A stretch of 64,000 nucleotides of DNA from Sphingobium lactosutens DS20 (GCF_000445105.1 NZ_ATDP01000074.1:1-64000), one strand, 5' to 3'; numbered from the stretch's first letter, positions 26,204 through 36,525 are shown. A program made the numbers and translations. The notes: a model not told the origin generated them from the letters alone.

Positions 26204-26647
26204 ATGACCTATCCCTTCGACCAGTTCAGTGCCCTTGGAAAGGCCCACGGGCAATTTGTCGCGGCGCTCGCGCAGATCGCGCGCGAAAGCGGCGAGCACT
26301 ATGCTCAGATCAGCGGCAAGGCAGCGGCCAGCCTGTTCGAGCAGTTCAAGGATTTGAAGCCGGGCGCCGTTCCGAATTTCGACAGCGAACCCCTCACGAG
26401 CCTTTTCGGCGAAGTCGAAAAAAGCCGGGAGGCTTCACTCGAGAAGATCAAGAGCGCCTATGACGACTGGCAGGGCGCCTGTCAGGACGTATTCTCCGAA
26501 ACGGCCCGTGGCCAGCAGGACCTTGTTGAGCAGGCCCAAGCCTGGCTGCAGCCGTTGATCAATCCGGGCGCGATCACACCTGGGCAGGCTGCGGCCAAGT
26601 CGGCGGCTGCAGCGCGTGCTTCCGCCAAAACCGCTGACACAGCCTGA
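26204..26647 (+). CDS. Phasin-like granule-associated protein
   Basis: A 147-residue helical protein (MTYPFDQFSALGKAHGQFVA start; amphipathic helices about residues 5-115; Ala/Lys-rich tail AAAKSAAAARASAKTAD). Phasins coat PHA granules, and this composition and length fit the family, although no strict motif exists. The position, 100 bases downstream of phaB, supports the assignment. The Ala/Lys tail resembles those of DNA- or granule-binding phasins. Confidence 0.7.
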   Translation: MTYPFDQFSALGKAHGQFVAALAQIARESGEHYAQISGKAAASLFEQFKDLKPGAVPNFDSEPLTSLFGEVEKSREASLEKIKSAYDDWQGACQDVFSETARGQQDLVEQAQAWLQPLINPGAITPGQAAAKSAAAARASAKTADTA

Positions 26648-26669
26648 GGGTCGCATCTCGAGCCGAGTG

Positions 26670-26689
26670 GCTCCCGTCCGAACGGGAGC
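26670..26689. other. Stem-loop between phasin-like and efflux genes
   Basis: An 8-bp perfect stem (GCTCCCGT/ACGGGAGC) with a 4-base loop lies 22 bases after the phasin stop. No T tract follows, so it may reduce read-through or stabilise the 3' end of the phaB-phasin message while letting some transcription reach the exporter genes. Confidence 0.45.
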
Positions 26690-26729
26690 AGTCAACGGCG
26701 CTTCTGAAACAGGGTTATCGCGAGGAGAT

Positions 26730-28199
26730 ATGGGGCTTGGACAATTGAGAGCGACAAAACGACGCCCATCCGCAGCAATAGCGGGCTTTGTCGCTTCGGG
26801 GTTAGTTGCCGCCTGCTCCTTCGCCCCAAATCATGTCCGGCCGCCTTCGCCAGTTCCCAATCAATTTCCCGGCGAGACGGACGCAAGCGAGTCCATCGCC
26901 ACCGTTGGATGGCGGGATCTGTTTCGGCAGCCGGAACTCGCGCGATTGATTGAGGAAGCGCTCGCGAACAATCGCGATGTCCGCATCGCCGCGACCCGCG
27001 TCGCCGAAGCGCGCGCGGCATGGCGGATCGAGGGCGCCTCTCTCTATCCGCAGCTTGACGCCGTGGGCACCGGCACGCGCGGCCGCACGCTGTTCAATCT
27101 TCCGGTCACAGGCGCCACGCCGGTCGATGTCCGCCAGATCAGCGCGCAGCTCAGCGCCAGTTGGGAGATCGATTTCTGGGGCAGGCTGCGCAACCTCCGC
27201 GACGCGGCGCGTTGGCAATATCTGGCGACCGAGGAAGCGCGCCGCGCTGTCGCCACCGGTCTCGTGGCCCAGGTCGCGAACGGCTATCTGCTCGAACGGG
27301 AATATGAGGAGCGCGCGGCGCTTGCGCGAAAGTCGATCGAGACGCGCGAGGGTTCGCTGCGCATCATGCGCCGCCGCTATGAGGTTGGATCGGGTTCGAA
27401 GCTCGACATGACGCAGGTGCAGACCCTGCTCGCACAGGCGCGCATGACATTGCAGGCGCTGGAGCAGGACCGCGATGTCAACCGCAACGCGCTGGCCTTG
27501 CTGGTCGGCCGCCCGGTAGACATCGCCCCCGGAACATTGTCGCTCACGCAGGTGCCGGAGGACCTCGCCGTGCCGACGGGGCTGCCGTCGGAGCTGCTCG
27601 CCAACCGCCCGGACATCGTCGCGGCCGAACATCGCCTGCGCGCCGCCGACGCCAATATCGGTGCCGCCCGCGCCGCCTTCTTCCCAAATATCAGCCTCAC
27701 CGGCGCCTATGGGACGATGAGCGACCAGCTCGACGGCCTTTTTTCGGGCGGAAGCGAAGCCTGGAGCTTCACGCCGACCATCAGCCTGCCGCTGTTCAAT
27801 GCGGGCCGGATGAAAGGCAATCTGGACGTCGCCCGGGCGCGGCAGGAGCGCGCCATCGCCGAATATGAGCAGGTTATCCAGGGCGCCTTCCGCGACGTGT
27901 CGGACGCGCTGGTGCGACGGCGGCAGCTCCGGCTCCAGATCGGGACCACCCGGGAATTGCTGGAAGCGCAACGGGAGCGAGCGCGGCTTGCGCAGCTGCG
28001 CTTCGACAATGGCCGCTCCGCCTATCTGGAGGTGCTCGACGCGCAGCGCGACCTGTTCGACGCCGAGCAGGCGCTGGTCCAGCTTCGCCGCGCCGAACTC
28101 GCCAGCCTCGTCGCGCTCTATGCGGCGCTGGGGGGAGGCTTCGTTGCCGACAGGGGCTTCGAGCGCGATGCATCGGCAACAGACAGGGGACAACCATGA
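26730..28199 (+). CDS. Outer-membrane efflux lipoprotein (OprM/NodT type)
   Basis: A 489-residue outer-membrane factor of the TolC superfamily. A lipobox-like segment (GLVAAC, Cys near residue 29) indicates a lipoprotein. Two outer-membrane-efflux repeats follow (signatures ATRVAEARAAW, SASWEIDFWGRLRNLRDAA and ANIGAARAAFFPNISLTGAY). The ATG at 26730 is only 2 bases after GAGGAG, so translation may really start a few codons later. It overlaps the HlyD gene by 4 bases. It forms the outer exit channel for the ABC exporter encoded next. Confidence 0.9.
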   Translation: MGLGQLRATKRRPSAAIAGFVASGLVAACSFAPNHVRPPSPVPNQFPGETDASESIATVGWRDLFRQPELARLIEEALANNRDVRIAATRVAEARAAWRIEGASLYPQLDAVGTGTRGRTLFNLPVTGATPVDVRQISAQLSASWEIDFWGRLRNLRDAARWQYLATEEARRAVATGLVAQVANGYLLEREYEERAALARKSIETREGSLRIMRRRYEVGSGSKLDMTQVQTLLAQARMTLQALEQDRDVNRNALALLVGRPVDIAPGTLSLTQVPEDLAVPTGLPSELLANRPDIVAAEHRLRAADANIGAARAAFFPNISLTGAYGTMSDQLDGLFSGGSEAWSFTPTISLPLFNAGRMKGNLDVARARQERAIAEYEQVIQGAFRDVSDALVRRRQLRLQIGTTRELLEAQRERARLAQLRFDNGRSAYLEVLDAQRDLFDAEQALVQLRRAELASLVALYAALGGGFVADRGFERDASATDRGQP

Positions 28200-29272
28200 A
28201 GACGCAGCCGATGAAGACCTGGCTCATCCGGGGCGGGATCGCCGCGGCGGTTGTTCTGGCCGCCGTGCTTCTCTGGTCTCTGCTCAAGCCTTCCGACCTT
28301 CCCGAGGGCATTGTCGGCGGCAACGGCCGGCTGGAGGCGGTCGAGATCGATATTGCCGCCAAGACGCCCGGCCGCATCCGCGATATAGTCGCCGACGAAG
28401 GCCAGCTCGTAAAGGCGGGTGAGGTGGTCGCCCATATGGACATCGAGACGCTGCAGGCGCAGCAGTCGGAAGCCAAAGCGCAACTCGCCCAGGCGCTTAA
28501 TTCCGTCCAGATCGCCGAGACCCAGGTAGGCCAGCGCCAGAGCGAGCGCGCGGCGGCGCTCGCCACGGTCCGCCAGCGCGAGGCCGAGCTCAATGCCGCG
28601 CGCAAGCGGCTGGCGCGCTCGGAGACGCTGGCGCGAGAAGGGGCGACCGCCGTGCAGGAGCGCGATGACAACCAGGCGGCCGTCGAAGGCGCGGCGGCCG
28701 CCGTGGAGGCGGCGCGGGCGCAGTTGTCGGCGGTCGACGCGGGGATCGCCGCCGCGCGCAGCCAGGTGATCGGCGCGCGCTCCAATGTCGACGCTGCGCG
28801 TGCGACGATCACGCGCATCGAGGCGGACATCCGGGATGGCGACCTGCGCGCGCCGCGCGGTGGCCGCATCCAGTACCGCGTGGCGCAGCCCGGCGAGGTG
28901 GTGGCCGGCGGCGGACGGGTCATGAACCTCGTCGACCTGTCCGATGTCTACATGACCTTCTTCCTGCCCGAAACCGTCGCCGGCCGTGTCGCGATCGGCA
29001 GCGAAGTGCGTCTCGTGCTCGATGCGGCGCCCCAATATGTCATCCCGGCCAGGATCAGCTTCGTCGCCGATGTCGCCCAGTTCACGCCCAAGACGGTCGA
29101 GACCGACAGCGAGCGGCAGAAACTGATGTTCCGCGTGCGGGCGCAGATCGATCCCGTGCTGCTCAGACGCCATATCACGCTGGTCAAGACCGGCCTGCCG
29201 GGCATGGCCTATGTGCGGATCGATCCCAATGCGGCATGGCCGCAGCAGCTTGCCGATGTCGTGAAGGAATAG
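28196..29272 (+). CDS. HlyD-family periplasmic adaptor (YhiI/YbhG-like)
   Basis: A 358-residue membrane-fusion protein. One N-terminal membrane helix (residues about 8-28), a biotinyl-lipoyl half-motif ([20 protein letters not shown]), a long coiled coil rich in Ala/Gln/Arg (residues about 80-215), the second lipoyl half ([20 protein letters not shown]), and a beta-barrel domain. It links the ABC permeases to the outer-membrane factor. It overlaps the preceding gene by ATGA, and the ABC gene starts 5 bases after its stop. Confidence 0.92.
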   Translation: MKTQPMKTWLIRGGIAAAVVLAAVLLWSLLKPSDLPEGIVGGNGRLEAVEIDIAAKTPGRIRDIVADEGQLVKAGEVVAHMDIETLQAQQSEAKAQLAQALNSVQIAETQVGQRQSERAAALATVRQREAELNAARKRLARSETLAREGATAVQERDDNQAAVEGAAAAVEAARAQLSAVDAGIAAARSQVIGARSNVDAARATITRIEADIRDGDLRAPRGGRIQYRVAQPGEVVAGGGRVMNLVDLSDVYMTFFLPETVAGRVAIGSEVRLVLDAAPQYVIPARISFVADVAQFTPKTVETDSERQKLMFRVRAQIDPVLLRRHITLVKTGLPGMAYVRIDPNAAWPQQLADVVKE

Positions 29273-29276
29273 ACCG

Positions 29277-32024
29277 GTGGGCTCATCCCAGCCACCGAGC
29301 GGTCCGCCGGTCGTCCGCCTTGCCGGGGTACGATTGCGCTACGGCAAGGTGGAAGCACTGCGCGGCATCGATCTCGATATCGCGGCCGGGCGGATGATCG
29401 GCCTGATCGGTCCCGACGGCGTCGGAAAATCCAGCCTGCTCTCGCTGATCGCCGGCGCGCGGGCCGTGCAGGAGGGCAAGGTGCATGTGCTGGGCGGCGA
29501 CATCGCCGACAGCCGTCATCGCGAAGCGGTGTGCCCGCGCATCGCCTATATGCCGCAGGGTCTTGGCAAGAACCTCTATCCAACCCTGTCCGTCGAGGAG
29601 AATCTCCAATTCTTCGCACGCCTCTTCGGTCATGGCGCAGCAGAGCGTCGCCGCCGGATCGATGAACTGACGCGCTCGACCGGCCTCCATGGCTTTCTCG
29701 CGCGACCGGCCGGCAAGCTTTCGGGCGGCATGAAGCAGAAGCTGGGCCTGTGCTGCGCGCTGATCCATGACCCAGACCTCCTCATCCTCGACGAACCGAC
29801 GACCGGCGTCGATCCGCTCGCGCGGGCGCAGTTTTGGGAACTCATCGCCCGCATTCGCCGCCAGCGGCCGACCATGAGCGTCATCGTCGCCACCGCCTAT
29901 ATGGATGAGGCGCAGCGCTTTGACTGGCTGGTCGCGATCGACGACGGGGCGGTGCTCGCGACCGGCACGCCCGCCGAGCTGTTGGAGCGCACCGCGCGCG
30001 ATTCTCTGGAAGCGGCCTTCGTCGCTCTGCTGCCCGAGGAGAAGAAGCGCGGGCATGCGCCGGTGGAGATTCCGCCTCTCGACGCCGACGAGGACGACAT
30101 CGCGATCGAGGCGCGCGACCTCACCATGCGCTTCGGTGATTTCGTGGCGGTCGACCATGTGAGCTTCCGCATCCGGCGCGGCGAGATATTCGGGTTCCTG
30201 GGCTCCAACGGCTGCGGCAAGTCGACGACGATGAAGATGCTGACCGGCCTGCTCCCCGCCAGCGAAGGCCGGGCCTGGCTGTTCGGACGCGAGGTCGATT
30301 CCCGCGACATCGCGACGCGCAGGCGGGTGGGCTATATGAGCCAGGCCTTCTCGCTCTATGGCGAGCTGACGGTGCGGCAGAATCTGGAGCTTCACGCGCA
30401 TCTGTTCCATGTCCCCGACGACGAGATCGGCGGGCGGATCGACGAGATGGTCGAACGTTTCGGTCTCGAAGCGGCGCTCGATGACCTGCCCGAGAAGCTT
30501 CCGCTCGGCATCCGCCAGCGGCTCAGCCTTGCGGTCGCGATGGTGCACAAGCCCGAACTGCTGATCCTCGACGAGCCGACATCGGGTGTCGACCCGGTCG
30601 CCCGCGACAGCTTCTGGCGGCTCCTCGTCGAACTGTCGCGCCGCGACAGGGTGACGATCTTCATCTCGACCCATTTCATGAACGAGGCGGAACGCTGCGA
30701 CCGCATGTCGATGATGCATGCGGGCAAGGTGCTCGACAGCGATGCTCCCGCAAGGCTGGTCGAAAGGCGTGGGGCGGCGACGCTTGAGGAAGCGTTCATA
30801 GGCTATCTCCTCGAAGCGGGCGGCGAGGAAAAGGGCGAAGAGGTCGTGCCGGATGCGGTCGATGCGCCCACGCCCCCTGAGCCGCATTCCGTAAGACGCC
30901 GTTTTAGCCCGCAGCGGATGCTGAGCTATGTCTGGCGCGAAACGCTCGAGCTCCAGCGCGATCCGGTGCGCGGCACGCTGGCGCTAGCCGGTTCCGTGAT
31001 CCTGCTACTGGTCATGGGCTTCGGCATCAGCATGGACGTGAACGACCTTCGCTATGCCGTGCTCGACAGGGACCAGAGCAGCGTCAGCCAGCGCTACCAG
31101 CTCGACATTTCCGGGTCGCCCTATTTCATCGAGCAGGCGCCCCTCGCCGACTATGACGACATGGACCGCCGGATGAAGAGCGGCGAGCTCGCGCTCGCCA
31201 TCGAAATCCCGCCCAATTTCGGACGGGACCTGCTCAGGGGGAACCAGGTTGCGATCGCCGCCTGGTTCGACGGCGCGATGCCGCAGCGCGCCGAGACCGT
31301 GAAGGGCTACATTCAGGGTATGCACCAGCACTGGCTTGCCGATCAGGCGCGGATGAGCGGAGCCAGCACGGGAAGCTCCGCTGTGTCGATCGAGAACCGG
31401 TTCCGCTACAATCCCGATGTCAAGAGCCTGCCGGCCATGGTGCCGGCGGTCATCCCCATCCTGCTGCTCATGCTCCCGGCAATGCTCGCGGCGCTGGCCG
31501 TGGTGCGCGAGAAGGAGATCGGCTCGATCATCAATCTCTACGTGACGCCGGTGACGCGCACCGAGTTTCTCCTCGGCAAGCAGCTTCCCTATGTCGCGCT
31601 CGCCATGGTCAACTTCGCCGTCATGGTGGTGATGGGCGTGTTCCTTTTCGGCGTGCCGCTCACCGGCAGCCTGCCGGCTCTCACCCTCGGGGCCTTGCTC
31701 TTCAGCATGATCGCGACCGGCATGGGATTGCTCGCCTCGGCGATCACGAGAAGTCAGATCGCCGCCATGTTCCTTGCGATGGTGGGCACGCTGATCCCCA
31801 CCATGACTTATGGAGGCATGCTCGATCCCGTGTCCTCGATGAATGGCTTTGGCCGCGTGATCGGCGAGATTTATCCGGCGAGCCATATGTTCACCATCAG
31901 CCGCGGCGTATTCAACAAGGCGCTGGGGTTCGGTGATCTGATCGGCGCATTCTTGCCGCTCATCCTCGCGGTGCCGATCATCATCGGCCTCGCGATCATG
32001 CTGCTCGCCAGGCAGGAGCGCTGA
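29277..32024 (+). CDS. Fused double-ATPase/permease ABC exporter (RbbA/YhiH-like)
   Basis: A 915-residue fusion: ATPase 1 (Walker [12 protein letters not shown], about residues 42-52; signature [12 protein letters not shown]), ATPase 2 (Walker [13 protein letters not shown], about residues 312-323; signature [15 protein letters not shown]), then an ABC-2 permease with six membrane helices in the last 370 residues. The first Walker A has Asp in place of a common small residue, and the second signature is LGIRQ rather than LSGGQ, so the sites are not equivalent. GTG start at 29277. The architecture equals YhiH/RbbA of E. coli; a drug or lipid exporter role is more likely than ribosome binding. 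Confidence 0.92.
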   Translation: MGSSQPPSGPPVVRLAGVRLRYGKVEALRGIDLDIAAGRMIGLIGPDGVGKSSLLSLIAGARAVQEGKVHVLGGDIADSRHREAVCPRIAYMPQGLGKNLYPTLSVEENLQFFARLFGHGAAERRRRIDELTRSTGLHGFLARPAGKLSGGMKQKLGLCCALIHDPDLLILDEPTTGVDPLARAQFWELIARIRRQRPTMSVIVATAYMDEAQRFDWLVAIDDGAVLATGTPAELLERTARDSLEAAFVALLPEEKKRGHAPVEIPPLDADEDDIAIEARDLTMRFGDFVAVDHVSFRIRRGEIFGFLGSNGCGKSTTMKMLTGLLPASEGRAWLFGREVDSRDIATRRRVGYMSQAFSLYGELTVRQNLELHAHLFHVPDDEIGGRIDEMVERFGLEAALDDLPEKLPLGIRQRLSLAVAMVHKPELLILDEPTSGVDPVARDSFWRLLVELSRRDRVTIFISTHFMNEAERCDRMSMMHAGKVLDSDAPARLVERRGAATLEEAFIGYLLEAGGEEKGEEVVPDAVDAPTPPEPHSVRRRFSPQRMLSYVWRETLELQRDPVRGTLALAGSVILLLVMGFGISMDVNDLRYAVLDRDQSSVSQRYQLDISGSPYFIEQAPLADYDDMDRRMKSGELALAIEIPPNFGRDLLRGNQVAIAAWFDGAMPQRAETVKGYIQGMHQHWLADQARMSGASTGSSAVSIENRFRYNPDVKSLPAMVPAVIPILLLMLPAMLAALAVVREKEIGSIINLYVTPVTRTEFLLGKQLPYVALAMVNFAVMVVMGVFLFGVPLTGSLPALTLGALLFSMIATGMGLLASAITRSQIAAMFLAMVGTLIPTMTYGGMLDPVSSMNGFGRVIGEIYPASHMFTISRGVFNKALGFGDLIGAFLPLILAVPIIIGLAIMLLARQER

Positions 32025-32025
32025 C

Positions 32026-33153
32026 ATGCGGCAGAAGCTTTCGAACATCTATCGTCTGGGCGTCAAGGAGCTCTGGAGCCTGTGGCGCGATCCGATGATG
32101 CTGGTGCTGATCATCTTCACCTTCACCTTCGCGGTCTACAGTTCCGCCTCCTCCATGCCCGAGACCTTGCAGAACGCGTCGATCGCGATTGTCGACGAGG
32201 ACGCTTCGCCGCTTTCGCAGCGTATCGTATCTGCTTTCTATCCGCCGCAGTTCGTTCAGCCGGTGATGATCGCGCCCGCGCAGATCGATCCGGGCATGGA
32301 CGCGGGCATCTATACCTTCGTCCTCCACATCCCGTCCGGCTTCCAGCGTGACGTCCTCGCCGGGCGACCGGCCGAGATCCAGCTCAACACCGACGCGACC
32401 CGGATGAGCCAGGCGTTCACCGGCAGCGGCTACATCCAGCAGATCGTGATGGGCGAAGTCAGCGCTTTCGCCAGGCGCTATCGTGGCGCCGCGACATCGC
32501 CGGTGGACCTGGAAGTCCGCGCCCGTTTCAACCCGACGCTCAACAAGAGATGGTTTGGCGGTCTTGCGCAGATCATCAACCAGATCACCATGCTCTCGAT
32601 CATCCTGACCGGGGCCGCGCTCATCCGCGAGCGCGAGCACGGTACGATCGAGCATCTCCTCGTCATGCCGGTCACGCCCTTCGAGATCATGATGAGCAAG
32701 GTATGGGCGATGGCGCTGGTCGTCCTGCTCGCAGCCTTCCTCTCATTGAACCTTGTCGTGCGCGGCGCGCTGGGGGTGCCGGTGGCAGGTTCGCTGCCGC
32801 TCTTCTTTGCCGGCGCAGCGCTGGTCCTGTTTGCGACCACCTCGCTGGGCATTTTCATGGCGACGATCGCGCGCAACATGCCCCAGTTCGGCATGCTGGC
32901 GGTGCTGGTCCTTCTGCCCCTCCAGATGCTTTCCGGGGGCACAACGCCACGTGAAAGCATGCCGCAAATCGTCCAGACTGTCATGCTCGCCGCGCCGACA
33001 ACGCATTTTGTCGAACTGGGCCAGGCCATCCTGTTTCGCGGAGCGGGATTCTCGGTCGTCTGGCCGCAGTTCCTGGCAATCCTCGCCATCGGCGCCGTCT
33101 TCTTCGTGATCGCGCTCACCCGTTTTCGAAAGTCGATTGGAACGATGGCATGA
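32026..33153 (+). CDS. ABC-2 type permease (YhhJ-like)
   Basis: A 375-residue inner-membrane permease, partner of the fused ABC protein. One N-terminal helix (MMLVLIIFTFTFAVYSSASS), a large periplasmic domain, then five helices with the ABC-2 signature REREHGTIEHLLVMPVTPFE. It begins 1 base after the preceding stop and overlaps the L,D-transpeptidase gene by 4 bases. Confidence 0.92.
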   Translation: MRQKLSNIYRLGVKELWSLWRDPMMLVLIIFTFTFAVYSSASSMPETLQNASIAIVDEDASPLSQRIVSAFYPPQFVQPVMIAPAQIDPGMDAGIYTFVLHIPSGFQRDVLAGRPAEIQLNTDATRMSQAFTGSGYIQQIVMGEVSAFARRYRGAATSPVDLEVRARFNPTLNKRWFGGLAQIINQITMLSIILTGAALIREREHGTIEHLLVMPVTPFEIMMSKVWAMALVVLLAAFLSLNLVVRGALGVPVAGSLPLFFAGAALVLFATTSLGIFMATIARNMPQFGMLAVLVLLPLQMLSGGTTPRESMPQIVQTVMLAAPTTHFVELGQAILFRGAGFSVVWPQFLAILAIGAVFFVIALTRFRKSIGTMA

Positions 33154-34166
33154 CACGAAGTAATATGTGCAGCGATCTAGTAGGCACCCGGGTCTGCCGG
33201 AGGGGTCTGGTTCGTGACGCGGGCTTCCTCGTCGGGCTTGCGATCGTTCCAGCGGCAGCACGTTCGGCGACGCGGGATCTCCACCGGATGTCCGTGGCGG
33301 TGCGAAACCTCAAGCCCGGAGAATATCTGTGGTTTCCGGAGGTGGCGCCGGCCGGGCCGGTTCTTCTCGTCGTCGCCCTCAAAACGCAGCGGGCCTATGT
33401 CTATCGCAACGGAGTGCCGATCGGCGTCTCGACGATTTCCTCGGGCAAGGAAGGTTATGAGACGCCCACCGGCGTTTTCACCATTCTCCAGAAGCATGTC
33501 GACCACAAGTCCAATCTCTATGACGACGCGCCAATGCCGTTCATGCAGCGGCTAACCTGGGACGGTGTGGCGCTCCATGCCGGCAATCTGCCGGGTTATC
33601 CCGCCTCCCATGGCTGCATCCGCCTGCCGGAGGCCTTCGCGCGCCTGCTTTATGGGGTGACCCGCCTTGGCATGACCGTTCTGGTCGCGAACGATCAGAC
33701 CATTCCTCGCGTCGCACCGACACCGGCCTTCCTGCGCGAGAACGCGAAGATCGACGAGGCTGAAGAAGGCGAGGAATGGACGCCGGAAGCGGCGCCGGAA
33801 GGTCCTATCTCGATCCTCATAAGTGCGCCCGATCAGCGTATCCTTGTCCTGCGCAATGGTGTCCGGATCGGCGCCGCACGCGTGGCAATTGATGAGGCCG
33901 TGATCTCTGCCACTGCCTATATCCTGGCAAGCATCGACAGCGGCCGGTTCCGCTGGTTGCGTCTCGCATTGCCCGGTCGATCGGAAGATGCCGGAAAGGA
34001 AGTGACCGTCGAGGAGCGGGCGCGCCTGCGCCTGCCGTCAGCGTTCCAGAACAGACTTCGCGCGATTCTTGGCGCCGGTACCGTCGCGATCGTAACGCCT
34101 GACAGCCTCGCAAGCGGTAGCGCGGGCGAGCGGATCACCGTGATTTCCAGCGAGGAAGGGCCGTGA
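33150..34166 (+). CDS. L,D-transpeptidase (YkuD) with a degenerate second copy
   Basis: A 338-residue envelope protein. An N-terminal hydrophobic stretch (GFLVGLAIVPAAARSA) is probably a signal. The active YkuD domain (residues about 65-195) has the catalytic motif HAGNLPGYPASHGCIRL, so it can cross-link peptidoglycan or attach lipoproteins. Residues about 210-320 repeat the domain start (QRILVLRNGVRIGAA matches QRAYVYRNGVPIGVS) but lack the SHGC motif, so this copy is catalytically dead. It overlaps the permease gene by 4 bases, an unusual companion for an ABC exporter. Confidence 0.88.
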   Translation: MTRSNMCSDLVGTRVCRRGLVRDAGFLVGLAIVPAAARSATRDLHRMSVAVRNLKPGEYLWFPEVAPAGPVLLVVALKTQRAYVYRNGVPIGVSTISSGKEGYETPTGVFTILQKHVDHKSNLYDDAPMPFMQRLTWDGVALHAGNLPGYPASHGCIRLPEAFARLLYGVTRLGMTVLVANDQTIPRVAPTPAFLRENAKIDEAEEGEEWTPEAAPEGPISILISAPDQRILVLRNGVRIGAARVAIDEAVISATAYILASIDSGRFRWLRLALPGRSEDAGKEVTVEERARLRLPSAFQNRLRAILGAGTVAIVTPDSLASGSAGERITVISSEEGP

Positions 34167-34230
34167 TCGTCTTACACTGCGGGCATCGGACCCTCTGTCT
34201 CCGCTTCGGCAGCTGCCGGAAAGCCAGCTC

Positions 34231-35325
34231 ATGTCGATGAACCCGTCCCGCCCCGGACGTGGGACGCATGGCTTCGAGGACAACAGCTTTCATGTCGTCC
34301 TGGTGCTCGTTTCCCTGGCATTCGCCTGGATAATCGAGCCGATGTTCAGCGGCATATTGTGGGGAAGTGTCGCAGCCATCCTGTTCGCGCCACTCAACCG
34401 GCGTCTGCTGACGATCATCCCTCGTCATCCCAATCTCGCCGCATTTGGCACGGTTCTTCTCATTGTCCTTCTAGCGATCCTACCCGCTATCCTGCTTGCT
34501 GCCGCGGTGACTCAGGAATTGTCTGTGGTCTACGCGCAAATCCAATCGGGCCGGATCGATTTCGACCAGTATTTTCGCGAGTTCCAGCGCGTACTGCCCG
34601 GATCGGGCCGGCGGCTGCTTTCACGTTTCGGCCTCACGGATCTCTCGGCGGTCCGCGAGCGCCTGGGCGCCGGCTTCGTGGGAAGCTTCGAAGCGATCAG
34701 CCGGCATGCGCTCGGCATCGGCCAGAGCACTTTCTCCTTCGTGGTGGCCCTTGGCGTCATGCTCTATCTCACCTTTTTCCTGATGCGCGACGAACAGTCG
34801 CTCCTGCATAACGTCGGCCAAGCGATGCCCTTACACCCTCGCGAGCGGCGGGCGCTGGCCGAGAAGTTCGTGCTAGTAGTGCGCGCCACGATCAAGGGCG
34901 GCATCGTCGTTGGGATCGTGCAGGGGGCCATCGGAGGTTTCGTGTTCTGGCTGCTTGGCATACACGGAGCACTGCTCTGGGGTGTGCTGATGGCGGTACT
35001 GTCATTGCTGCCGACGGTCGGCACAGCTCTGGTCTGGGGCCCTGTCGCCATTTATCTGCTGCTCTCGGGCGCCGTCCTCGAAGGTCTTATCCTGATATTG
35101 TGCGGCCTGTTTGTGATCGGATTGGTGGACAACCTCCTGAGGCCGATCCTTGTCGGCCGCGACGCGCGAGTGCCCGACTATGTCGTTCTTGTAGCGACCT
35201 TGGGCGGGATCGAGATCTTCGGCTTCAACGGCTTCATCGTTGGCCCCATTATAGCGGCCATGTTCATCGCTGCGTGGAGCCTGTTCACCACCGAGCGGTT
35301 GGGTGAGACGCTAGGCAGATGTTAG
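34231..35325 (+). CDS. AI-2E family transporter (PerM/YdiK-like)
   Basis: A 364-residue inner-membrane protein with about eight helices, the typical pattern of two helices, a periplasmic amphipathic segment (residues about 95-160), and five C-terminal helices. Family signatures are visible: LGIHGALLWGVLMAVLSLLP and the final VDNLLRPILVG. It is 64 bases after the L,D-transpeptidase gene and probably the last gene of the phaB run. The transported substrate is unknown; the family name does not prove AI-2 export. Confidence 0.88.
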   Translation: MSMNPSRPGRGTHGFEDNSFHVVLVLVSLAFAWIIEPMFSGILWGSVAAILFAPLNRRLLTIIPRHPNLAAFGTVLLIVLLAILPAILLAAAVTQELSVVYAQIQSGRIDFDQYFREFQRVLPGSGRRLLSRFGLTDLSAVRERLGAGFVGSFEAISRHALGIGQSTFSFVVALGVMLYLTFFLMRDEQSLLHNVGQAMPLHPRERRALAEKFVLVVRATIKGGIVVGIVQGAIGGFVFWLLGIHGALLWGVLMAVLSLLPTVGTALVWGPVAIYLLLSGAVLEGLILILCGLFVIGLVDNLLRPILVGRDARVPDYVVLVATLGGIEIFGFNGFIVGPIIAAMFIAAWSLFTTERLGETLGRC

Positions 35326-35949
35326 CAATTCCATCGTGTGTCGATCAATATCCGCATGTGGAGGTTTGATGGGGTGGTCAACCTTTCATGAGCTAACGTC
35401 GATCGGTTTTGATTGAGGGGGGGGGCATCTTCGATCGACGATCGTTGGTCGGCGTTTGCGCCAATTCAAACAAGACTACCCCAGGAAAAACGGTGACGCG
35501 AAGTGTCAGAATTAGCAGAGGCGGCGCTTCCAACCAAACTCGTATCATCAATCGTCAGGACCCAGCATTACGTATGTGTCCGATCTAGTTTTGCAAACTG
35601 TGGTGTGACTTTGTGTATCGACCGATCTTATCCGTCGGCAGTCGGCACGGGATTTTGCCAGCCCCTGTTAACGGCGCTGGATGCGCTGTCGGGCCGGCTG
35701 TCGCTGGTTACGATCCGAGGACGAATCTTGCTGGCGAATGATTTTCTTGTCTGGGGCAAAGGGTTGCGGTCCCGCGGCCGGAAATATGGCGGCGCGAAGC
35801 CACGCTACCTTTCATGTACACTCGAGGGATATGCGGGGCCTCGGTTTATCCGCCCAAACGGTTTCGTTCAATGCCCAATGACCGGGGGAAACGGGTGATA
35901 GGTGTTTCACGTCGCGTCCAACATCTCAAACTGTTGCCGGACAACGTAG
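35326..35949. other. Intergenic region before the ECF sigma gene
   Basis: About 620 bases. A 131-codon plus-strand frame (35503-35898) has no recognisable domain and is not accepted as a gene. A 9-G run is at 35417-35425. No tRNA or clear terminator is seen. The sigma gene's promoter should lie near the right end. Confidence 0.45.
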
Positions 35950-36525
35950 ATGGATGATGGTTCCCGGCACAGGCAGGGAATTGATTCACCTGCGGAGGAA
36001 TCAAGGGATTCTCATCTCGACCAGAGCGTCGTCGCCAAGCTCCTGGCGACTTTCGAAGCAGATTATCCCATCTTGCTGCATCGCTTGTCACACCGTCTGC
36101 GTTCGCAGGAAGCGGCGCAAGACGCACTTCACGACGCCTATGTGAAACTGCGATCGCAACCGGATGTGAAAGAAGTGCGGAATCACCGGGCTTATCTTTA
36201 CCGGATGAGCCTGAATCTCGCGAAAAATAGCATCCGGCACCACGGGCGAACCTCGACCGTCGATGACTACATCCTGGCGCTGGTTCCCGACCTTGCCCCG
36301 GACCCCGAGCAGGTCGCGATCGCCCGGCTTGAGATGGAGCATATGTTTGCGGCGCTGCACAGGATGTCGCAGCGGCGTCGGCAGGTGTTTCTCGCTCGTT
36401 GGCGGGACGGAAAATCCCAGGCAGAGATCGCCCTCGAATTCGGGTTGCACAAGCGATCGGTGCAGAAGGAACTTATGCGAGCCGAAGTGCAGCTTCGCAA
36501 GGTTCTTCGCCGACCGAAATCATAG
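35950..36525 (+). CDS. ECF sigma factor, FecI-like
   Basis: A 191-residue sigma-70 family factor. Region 2 is visible as AAQDALHDAYVKLRS...YLYRMSLNLAKNSIR (residues about 55-100), region 4 as MSQRRRQVFLARWRDGKSQAEIALEFGLHKRSVQKEL (about 140-175 by segments). The SQ/RRRQVFL form is typical of FecI-like sigmas that control iron-receptor genes. No FecR anti-sigma or receptor gene is adjacent, so the partner is missing or elsewhere. Confidence 0.85.
   Translation: MDDGSRHRQGIDSPAEESRDSHLDQSVVAKLLATFEADYPILLHRLSHRLRSQEAAQDALHDAYVKLRSQPDVKEVRNHRAYLYRMSLNLAKNSIRHHGRTSTVDDYILALVPDLAPDPEQVAIARLEMEHMFAALHRMSQRRRQVFLARWRDGKSQAEIALEFGLHKRSVQKELMRAEVQLRKVLRRPKS

Noticed and set aside
29283-30887. 534-codon minus-strand open frame
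   Set aside because: Antisense to the double ABC ATPase gene, whose Walker and signature motifs are clear; composition is that of a shadow frame.
31005-32048. 347-codon minus-strand frame rich in His, Asp and Glu
   Set aside because: Antisense to the membrane part of the ABC exporter; hydrophobic codons read backwards give this composition.
35503-35898. 131-codon frame before the ECF sigma gene
   Set aside because: No recognisable domain, irregular composition, and no ribosome-binding site; better seen as intergenic.
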